DNA of 5,514 bases from contig CAJPTT010000179.1 in assembly GCA_905373565.1 (NCBI GenBank), positions 1 to 5,514 of the forward strand. The letters are read 5' to 3'. Below, piece by piece: positions 1 to 3,808 of this stretch. Source of the DNA: an uncultured Treponema sp. (GTDB lineage: Bacteria > Spirochaetota > Spirochaetia > Treponematales > Treponemataceae). The notes beneath the pieces were generated by a model. The model searched no databases and was not told where the DNA came from. It was given only the letters and a program-made list of their open reading frames with translations. Numbering within the stretch: the first letter of the stretch is position 1; each line of letters opens with the position of its first letter. The position numbers were made by a program, and so were the translations under genes.

Positions 1-1
1 G

Positions 2-241
2 GATTTTATAAAAGCGGGTATTTTAAAAGAAAAAAGCTTTGATGATTGCCGCCATATAGCAACCGCAATTATGACAAAATGTGACATAATTGTCTCATGG
101 AATTTTAAGCATATTGTTAATGATAAAACGATTGACGGTATAAAAAGAATTGGGAACATAAAAAATTTACCGGAAATTAAAATATATTGCCCATCAATGT
201 TGATAGGAGATGAAAATGCAGAAACTAGTGCTAACGAATAA
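2..241 (+). CDS. PIN-domain (VapC-like) toxin, C-terminal part, 5' end outside the window
   Basis: Reading from base 2 gives 79 uninterrupted codons ending at TAA 239-241; the start lies upstream of the window. PIN proteins are Mg2+-dependent ribonucleases, usually toxins of type II toxin-antitoxin pairs that cut tRNA or rRNA. Visible here is the C-terminal half of the fold: DDCRHIATA (about residues 14-22 of the fragment) followed by CDIIVSWNFKHIVN (about 28-41), which matches the usual PIN pattern of an Asp before HxA and a second Asp in a (C/A)DxxVSWNFKH strand. These two Asp belong to the acidic metal-binding site; the N-terminal acidic residues are not in view. The tail (IKIYCPSMLIG) resembles the terminal strand and P-x-x-L/V-I ending of this PIN subgroup. 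The end overlaps the next gene by 26 nt, suggesting translational coupling. Codon use is clearly AT-rich compared with hflKC. The family call is good; the RNA target is unknown. Confidence 0.78.
   Translation, partial: DFIKAGILKEKSFDDCRHIATAIMTKCDIIVSWNFKHIVNDKTIDGIKRIGNIKNLPEIKIYCPSMLIGDENAETSANE
205..209 (+). promoter_or_regulatory. Shine-Dalgarno AGGAG that decides the start of the 60-aa gene
   Basis: AGGAG directly abuts ATG 210-212, leaving no spacer, but sits 6 nt before ATG 216-218. The second ATG is therefore the likely start. The site lies inside the 3' end of the PIN gene. Confidence 0.6.
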
Positions 242-398
242 TTTTAGCGTGGATGATATCCATAAAATACGGGAGTGGAATTATAGTATGATACAATCGG
301 GTAAAAAAAACATAAACGAAGATATGATATTAAATATAATAAGTACATTTCCAAAGGCAAAATATATTAAATTATCCGACTTTATGAAGGGGAAATAA
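216..398 (+). CDS. 60-aa partner of the PIN toxin, putative antitoxin
   Basis: This small acidic/basic-mixed protein begins MQKLVLTNNFSVDDIHKIR. The pattern (two or three beta-prone residues, then NF-x-V-DDIHKIRE-x-NY) is one I recall from short proteins encoded beside PIN-domain toxins in bacteria such as treponemes and cyanobacteria; this is memory, not a search. The role as antitoxin is inferred from size and from a 26-nt overlap with the PIN gene, which implies coupled translation. An in-frame ATG lies two codons upstream at 210, but the Shine-Dalgarno AGGAG (205-209) abuts it, so 216 is preferred. The rest (about residues 20-60) is Ile/Lys/Asn-rich with no recognised DNA-binding motif and no membrane segment. 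Toxin-first order is the reverse of the usual vapBC order, so this could instead be an accessory protein with the true antitoxin lying upstream of the window. Confidence 0.55.
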   Translation: MQKLVLTNNFSVDDIHKIREWNYSMIQSGKKNINEDMILNIISTFPKAKYIKLSDFMKGK

Positions 399-400
399 AA

Positions 401-447
401 CCTCATGCCCGCTTCAAATCAGCCATTGCTATGCAATGCACGTGAGG
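401..447 (+). other. Stem-loop after the PIN module, function unknown
   Basis: CCTCATG (401-407) can pair with CGTGAGG (441-447), including one G-U pair. Inside it, CATTGC (424-429) pairs perfectly with GCAATG (433-438) around a TAT loop. It begins 2 nt after the stop of the 60-aa gene, so it could protect the mRNA 3' end or aid termination. No U-tract follows on the + strand, so I do not call it an intrinsic terminator. Confidence 0.4.
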
Positions 448-484
448 CGAATAAGGGGTGTTTATATTCCTCGTGAGCGAAATG

Positions 485-513
485 TTAAAAAAAAATCTCG
501 TTCAATTTATGAT
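485..513 (+). promoter_or_regulatory. Candidate sigma-70 promoter for hflKC
   Basis: TTAAAA (485-490, 4 of 6 matches to TTGACA) and TATGAT (508-513, 5 of 6 matches to TATAAT) are separated by 17 nt. The spacer begins with an A-tract. The expected transcription start, about 7 nt downstream, falls near 520-521, exactly where the long palindrome begins. The -35 box is weak, so this is a plausible but unproven promoter. A second possible -10 (TATACT, 634-639) lies within the palindrome but has no good -35. Confidence 0.4.
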
Positions 514-520
514 AAAAGAC

Positions 521-662
521 GGGCAAGCACATCAGATAAGCCAGTCAAATACCGCAGAATATATAAGCTGGACGACCATTTGAGCCGCAACGCGGCGAAA
601 CTCTGGTCGGACTGCTTATATATTCTGCGGGGGTATACTACAAACATCTGATGTGTTTGCTC
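521..662 (+). repeat. 142-nt nested palindrome forming a long hairpin just upstream of the hflK RBS
   Basis: Three nested stems are visible. The outer stem pairs 521-537 with 646-662: 17 bp, of which two are G-U. The middle stem pairs CCGCAGAATATATAAGC (552-568) with its exact reverse complement at 614-630, 17 of 17. It extends by ATA (549-551) with TAT (634-636) past a bulged GGG. The inner stem pairs 573-578 with 604-609, GAG 582-584 with CTC 601-603, and CCGC 585-588 with GCGG 592-595 around an AAC triloop. Folded as RNA or single-stranded DNA this is one nearly continuous rod ending 1 nt before the Shine-Dalgarno of hflK. It could be a structured 5' leader controlling hflKC, or a palindromic mobile element (MITE/REP type). 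An open frame crosses it (436-651), but that frame has no usable RBS and its sequence is constrained by the palindrome. Confidence 0.75.
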
Positions 663-663
663 T

Positions 664-671
664 GGAGGGAG
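664..671 (+). promoter_or_regulatory. Shine-Dalgarno GGAGGGAG deciding the hflK start
   Basis: GGAGG (664-668) lies 8 nt before ATG 677. An in-frame GTG at 653 would give 8 extra residues, but it sits within the 3' arm of the palindrome and has no RBS of its own. The ATG at 677 is therefore chosen. Confidence 0.8.
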
Positions 672-676
672 TTTCG

Positions 677-1615
677 ATGAAGCAATTAAAAAACGGACAG
701 CTCGTTGCGATAGGCGCAGCGGTTGTACTCGTTATCTTGGCATTTTTCAGTTTTACCGTTGTTTCGACAACGGATAATGGTGTGGTAACGCGGCTCGGTA
801 AGTACAACCGGACGCTGCAGCCCGGGCTGCAGTTTATTATCCCGATTGTCGAGCGGGTGTATCACATTCCGGTTACAACCGTTCAGAAAGAGGAATTCGG
901 TTTCCGTACGACGATGGCATCAGACCGGAGTCAGTACCGGAATAATATCCTCACCGAATCTTCTATGCTGACCGGCGACCTCAATATCATCAATGTTGAG
1001 TGGACGGTACAGTACCGCATTATCGACCCTAAAGCATGGCTCTTTAATGTTGAAGAAGGGGAGCGGATTAATACCGTCCGCGATGTGTCCACTGCGGCAA
1101 TCAATAGCCTCATCGGCGACCGCGCTATTTTGGATATTATGGGATCGGAACGCGATTCCATTCAGTTTTCTGCAAAGGAGATTATGAACGAAAAGTATAA
1201 GCAGCTGGGGCTCGGCATTGCGGTTTCGTCGGTGCAGCTGCAAAATGTTATTCCGCCTGAGGACGTGCAGCAAGCCTTTGAGGATGTTAACATCGCCATC
1301 CAGGATATGAACAGGATGATTAACGAAGGCAAAGAGGCTTACAACAAGGAAATCCCTAAAGCGAAAGGAGAGGCCGACCGGATGATTCAGGAAGCGCGCG
1401 GCTATGCGGCGGAACGGGTCAACAAGGCGGAAGGAGATGTCGCCCGATTTAATGCCGTGTATGTCGAGTACAGCAAGGCGCCCGATATTACCAAGCGGCG
1501 GCTCTATCTTGAAACACTCGATAAGATATTTTCAAATACCGACAAGGTAATCTTCATCGATAAAAACGTCAAAAATTTCTTACCGTTAAAAAATCTTTCG
1601 GGAGGGGAGCAGTGA
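677..1615 (+). CDS. hflK: HflK, SPFH-family membrane subunit of the HflKC complex
   Basis: This is a 312-aa SPFH/prohibitin-family protein. In well-studied bacteria HflK and HflC form a large membrane cage around the AAA+ protease FtsH and modulate degradation of membrane proteins. Residues 9-29 are a single N-terminal transmembrane helix. The SPFH domain follows, with RLGKY at 39-43, PGLQFIIP at 49-56 and the HflK-typical block MLTGDLNIINVEWTVQYRI at 97-115. At 193-198 PPEDVQ opens the long Ala/Glu/Lys-rich helical region (to about 270), which contains AYNKEIPKAKGEA, followed by SKAPDITKRRLYLETL. E. coli HflK is about 419 aa; this protein lacks the long Gly/Pro-rich cytoplasmic N-terminal extension, as many non-proteobacterial versions do. 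The start is ATG 677, set by the RBS at 664-671. Its stop overlaps the hflC start (GTGA), so the two are translationally coupled. The preceding long hairpin may regulate it. Confidence 0.93.
   Translation: MKQLKNGQLVAIGAAVVLVILAFFSFTVVSTTDNGVVTRLGKYNRTLQPGLQFIIPIVERVYHIPVTTVQKEEFGFRTTMASDRSQYRNNILTESSMLTGDLNIINVEWTVQYRIIDPKAWLFNVEEGERINTVRDVSTAAINSLIGDRAILDIMGSERDSIQFSAKEIMNEKYKQLGLGIAVSSVQLQNVIPPEDVQQAFEDVNIAIQDMNRMINEGKEAYNKEIPKAKGEADRMIQEARGYAAERVNKAEGDVARFNAVYVEYSKAPDITKRRLYLETLDKIFSNTDKVIFIDKNVKNFLPLKNLSGGEQ
1601..1609 (+). promoter_or_regulatory. Strong Shine-Dalgarno for hflC inside the hflK 3' end
   Basis: GGAGGGGAG lies immediately upstream of GTG 1612 within the last codons of hflK, which encode GGEQ. 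It supports the GTG start and the 4-nt overlap between the two genes. Confidence 0.8.
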
Positions 1616-2610
1616 GAGCGAGTAAAATAGATCCGGTAAAGGCTAAAAAGACCATACGGTTTGGCGCAGTGGTGGTGTTTATTCTTATTCTTGTGTTGTC
1701 GGTAAAGCCGTTTTATGTTTTAAATGAGGGGCAGACGGCTATCATCACTCAGTTCGGAGAGATTGTCAAAACCGAAACAGACGCCGGGCTTCATTTTAAA
1801 ATGCCGCTTTTGCATCAGGTGCATCGATACACGGCAAAATTATTGCGCATCGACGGCGACCCTCAAAAAATCCTTACCAAAGAAAAGCAGTTTATCGAGG
1901 TGAATACGACCAGCCGTTGGCGTATTTCGGATATCCGCAAGTTTTATCAGTCGCTCGTAACCTACGAAGGCGCATATTCACGCCTCTCCGATATTATCGA
2001 TTCGTCGGTACGAGATATCATCACCGTCAACAGTTTGGATGATGTTGTCCGCAGTACCAACAATATTAACGAAACCGTCCATCAAGAACAGTTCGGGCTG
2101 AACACGGACGAAGTGAAGCTGGAGGAAGTAACCGGTTCGGAAAAGGTGGTATATGCCGCTATTGAAAAAGGACGTGATGTGCTGGCCACCGAAATTTTAA
2201 AGAAGGCAAATATGCAGCTGGAAGATTTCGGTATTGAGGTTATCGATGTCATCTTTAAAGAGATAAAATATTCCGACGAATTGCAGGTTTCGGTCTATAA
2301 TAGGATGATTAAGGAACGGAATCAGATTGCGCAGACATTCCGTTCTACCGGTGAGGGAAAAAAGGCGGAGTGGCTCGGTAAGTTGGAAAACGAGAAAAAG
2401 AGCATCCTGTCAAAGGCGTATTCCGAGTCGGAGAAGATAAAGGGAACGGCAGATGCGCAGGCTACCGCAATCTATGCTGCATCGTACGGCAAGTCCCCTG
2501 AGTTTTATAGCTTTTGGAAGAGCCTTGAGGTATATCAAAACGCGCTTCCCGATACCGAGAAGATATTATCAACCGATATGGAATACTTTCAATATCTTTA
2601 TAAACATTAA
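1612..2610 (+). CDS. hflC: HflC, SPFH-family membrane subunit of the HflKC complex
   Basis: At 332 aa this is close to E. coli HflC (about 334 aa). It is the partner of HflK in the membrane assembly that holds FtsH, with the SPFH domain on the extracytoplasmic face. A Lys-rich N-terminus (about 5-16) precedes a transmembrane helix at about 17-33, followed by YVLNEGQTAIITQFGE (35-50), a classic start of the SPFH domain, and AGLHFKMPLLHQV. The family-diagnostic block VYNRMIKERNQIAQTF begins at residue 228 and leads into RSTGEGKKAEW and an Ala/Glu/Lys helix ending in KGTADAQATAIYA, then the FYSFWKSLEVYQNAL region typical of HflC. The start is GTG 1612, overlapping the hflK stop by 4 nt, with a strong RBS at 1601-1609. 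A terminator follows 20 nt after the stop, so hflKC forms its own transcription unit. Confidence 0.93.
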   Translation: MRASKIDPVKAKKTIRFGAVVVFILILVLSVKPFYVLNEGQTAIITQFGEIVKTETDAGLHFKMPLLHQVHRYTAKLLRIDGDPQKILTKEKQFIEVNTTSRWRISDIRKFYQSLVTYEGAYSRLSDIIDSSVRDIITVNSLDDVVRSTNNINETVHQEQFGLNTDEVKLEEVTGSEKVVYAAIEKGRDVLATEILKKANMQLEDFGIEVIDVIFKEIKYSDELQVSVYNRMIKERNQIAQTFRSTGEGKKAEWLGKLENEKKSILSKAYSESEKIKGTADAQATAIYAASYGKSPEFYSFWKSLEVYQNALPDTEKILSTDMEYFQYLYKH

Positions 2611-2624
2611 CAGCGCGTGATGGG

Positions 2625-2660
2625 TAGATAAAATCAAGTACGGGAGACTTGATTTTTCTA
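2625..2660 (+). terminator. Rho-independent terminator of hflKC
   Basis: AAAATCAAGT (2630-2639) and ACTTGATTTT (2647-2656) form a perfect 10-bp stem around the 7-nt loop ACGGGAG. The stem extends by TAGA 2625-2628 with TCTA 2657-2660 past one bulged T. The 3' arm is U-rich and continues into CTATCTTT. An A-rich 5' arm makes it potentially bidirectional. The stem is AT-rich, so its efficiency may be moderate. Its 3' arm overlaps the -35 box of the next gene's candidate promoter. Confidence 0.7.
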
Positions 2661-2676
2661 TCTTTAAGCTTATACT
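2649..2676 (+). promoter_or_regulatory. Candidate sigma-70 promoter of the second toxin-antitoxin module
   Basis: TTGATT (2649-2654, 4 of 6) and TATACT (2671-2676, 5 of 6) are separated by 16 nt. Expected transcription starts near 2683, about 30 nt before ATG 2713. The promoter lies within and just after the hflKC terminator, which fits an inserted module that brought its own promoter. Confidence 0.5.
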
Positions 2677-2682
2677 TTAAAA

Positions 2683-2696
2683 GTGGGGATTCCCAC
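2683..2696 (+). promoter_or_regulatory. Palindromic operator candidate for antitoxin autorepression
   Basis: GTGGG (2683-2687) and CCCAC (2692-2696) form a perfect inverted repeat around GATT. It sits at the predicted transcription start, where a bound antitoxin would block RNA polymerase. AbrB/VapB-type antitoxins commonly repress their own promoter through such short palindromes. The link to this antitoxin is inferred from position only. Confidence 0.4.
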
Positions 2697-2712
2697 CGTG
2701 AGGAAATGGATT

Positions 2713-2970
2713 ATGCTGGCAACAGTTTTAAAATCCTATGATGCAAAAATCGACTCAAAAAAAAGGATAACATTGCGGAATGCGTTCTACGAATACTTCC
2801 ATGTCGAAGAATATGACGATGGCAGAATATTACTTGAACCTCGTGAACTTACAAAACCTCCTCAAGTTTCAGTGAATACTCTCAAAATGATGGATTCGAG
2901 CATGGAAAATTTCAATAAAGGACTTGTTTCCGAACCCATTGATTTTTCTGCCTATGCGGATATTGACTAA
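2713..2970 (+). CDS. AbrB/VapB-like antitoxin of a type II toxin-antitoxin module
   Basis: This is an 85-aa protein with the N-terminal signature AKIDSKKRITLRNA (about residues 11-24), followed by a strand/turn region YFHVEEYDDGRILLEPREL (about 29-47). It resembles small swapped-hairpin (AbrB-like) DNA-binding antitoxins that I recall paired with RelE-type toxins. The C-terminal part, with TLKMMDSSMENFNKG and SEPIDFS (about 56-80), matches the usual toxin-binding tail of this group (DxxxxNFxKGxVSxPIDLS). The frame is open from GTG 2683, but that would place translation inside the operator palindrome. ATG 2713 has AGGA at 2701-2704, 8 nt upstream, and is preferred. The stop TAA shares its last A with the ATG of the downstream toxin remnant, a coupled arrangement typical of such operons. 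The antitoxin appears intact although its toxin is broken. Confidence 0.68.
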   Translation: MLATVLKSYDAKIDSKKRITLRNAFYEYFHVEEYDDGRILLEPRELTKPPQVSVNTLKMMDSSMENFNKGLVSEPIDFSAYADID

Positions 2971-3125
2971 TGTTCAACATAAGAATGGGAATTCCTGAAA
3001 TGAGAGAATATTGGAACGATTTGGAAAAGAACATTAAAGCTCATGCCGCTAAGAAACATGCATATCAGAAAGTAACGCTTTCGAGTACGGATAAGGGAAA
3101 TGAGGGTAACGCCCTAATGCCCTAA
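2970..3125 (+). pseudogene. Internally deleted RelE-like toxin remnant, 51 codons
   Basis: A frame starting at ATG 2970 (TAATG overlap with the antitoxin stop) reads MFNIRMGIPEMREYWNDLEK and ends at TAA 3123. The opening F-x-I-R-M-G-I-P-E-M-x-x-x-W-x-x-L matches the N-terminus I recall for RelE/YoeB-like toxins paired with this kind of antitoxin. Those toxins are about 120 aa and have a long basic core. Here residue 26 is followed at once by KKHAYQKVTLSS, which resembles the last residues of the full toxin. The simplest reading is an in-frame deletion of roughly the central half, removing the catalytic core while leaving both ends and the coupling to the antitoxin. The last 16 bases carry two tandem copies of GCCCTAAT (3111-3126). 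It is too short for a standard gene caller, and a functional small protein cannot be excluded. Confidence 0.6.
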
Positions 3126-3160
3126 TATTTGTTAAGATTTTTACCGATACTGAAATATGC

Positions 3161-3167
3161 AGGGAGG
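3161..3167 (+). promoter_or_regulatory. Shine-Dalgarno AGGGAGG deciding the start at GTG 3174
   Basis: AGGGAGG ends 6 nt before GTG 3174. The frame is open upstream to TTG 3129, but that start has no RBS and would add a 15-residue stretch ahead of the basic pre-membrane segment. GTG 3174 is chosen. Confidence 0.75.
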
Positions 3168-3173
3168 ACTCCG

Positions 3174-3797
3174 GTGAGACGTAGAGGTTCTTTTGGACGA
3201 GTAATAGTATTACTTTTATTGATTATTATATTGGTTTTCGGCGGACTTTTTTGGTTCAGCTATCTCGGCTTAATCAATGCGCGAGGAATCTTTTCGCCGG
3301 TATACTCGTTGTTCGGATTAAAGACACCTGCCGGTGTCGCTTCTCCGGCTGATGCTGATGCGGATTTGGATGCCGACCGGTATGCAAAGCGGTTGATTGC
3401 CTTGGATGTCCGTTCGCAGGAGCTTGATAAAAAAGAAGCTGATGTTACCGCCCGCGAAAAAGAAGCAGCACAGGTATCGCAGGAATTGGACGACCGGCTT
3501 TCTATTATAGAAGAAAAAGAAAAGTCTTTTAAACAGATGATGACGGAACGCGATATGCGGGAAGTAAATATCGACCAGATTGCGCGGTATATCAATGGAA
3601 TGCCGCCTGAGAAGGCTGTCGCAAACTTATTGCAAATGGATGATCAAGATATTATCGATGTGTTGCGGGCGGTAGAGGCAATCGCAAAAAAGGCGAACAA
3701 AACATCTTCCGTTGCATACTGGTTCTCGTTGATGCCGGCGAATCGCGCCGCCGATATTCAGCGCAAGATGGCAAACAAACCGGCAGCGCTTCCTTAA
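3174..3797 (+). CDS. Membrane-anchored coiled-coil protein with MotE/MgtE_N-like C-terminus
   Basis: This is a 207-aa protein. Its basic N-terminus (RRRGSFGR, 2-9) leads into one hydrophobic helix (about 10-34, VIVLLLLIIILVFGGLFWF). After a Pro/Ala/Asp-rich linker (about 52-68) comes a heptad-rich charged coiled coil (about 69-130, including ELDKKEADVTAREKEA). The end carries two related motifs: MPPEKAVANLLQMDDQDIID (143-162) and LMPANRAADIQRKM (186-199). This plan (one membrane span, coiled coil, then M-P-x-x-x-A motifs with an intervening VxYWxSLMP) is that of MotE-type proteins, which carry an MgtE_N-like domain and support the flagellar motor. The spirochaete collar protein FlbB is described as related in layout. 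I infer a possible periplasmic flagellar or envelope role. No flagellar genes are visible here, so this is only a family-level call. It starts 48 nt after the toxin remnant and ends 11 nt before the AlgI-like gene, so the two are probably co-transcribed. No convincing promoter was seen between 3126 and 3173. Confidence 0.7.
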   Translation: MRRRGSFGRVIVLLLLIIILVFGGLFWFSYLGLINARGIFSPVYSLFGLKTPAGVASPADADADLDADRYAKRLIALDVRSQELDKKEADVTAREKEAAQVSQELDDRLSIIEEKEKSFKQMMTERDMREVNIDQIARYINGMPPEKAVANLLQMDDQDIIDVLRAVEAIAKKANKTSSVAYWFSLMPANRAADIQRKMANKPAALP

Positions 3798-3808
3798 TCT
3801 CTTGAGAG

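Noticed and set aside
436..651. 71-codon + strand open frame between the PIN module and hflK
   Set aside because: It has no Shine-Dalgarno, an arginine-rich composition with no recognisable motif, and most of its length is dictated by the long palindrome.
401..662. Integron attC site and gene-cassette arrangement, considered because treponemes are known to carry an integron
   Set aside because: I find no RYYYAAC/GTTRRRY core pair at the ends of either stem-loop, and the long stems lack the usual attC layout.
653..676. Upstream GTG start for hflK adding 8 residues
   Set aside because: The GTG sits in the palindrome's 3' arm without an RBS; ATG 677 has an ideal one 8 nt upstream.
2683..2712. 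GTG start for the antitoxin adding 10 residues
   Set aside because: It would place the start codon in the operator palindrome at the predicted transcription start; ATG 2713 has AGGA 8 nt upstream.
3129..3173. TTG start for the MotE-like protein adding 15 residues
   Set aside because: No RBS precedes it, while AGGGAGG is correctly spaced before GTG 3174.
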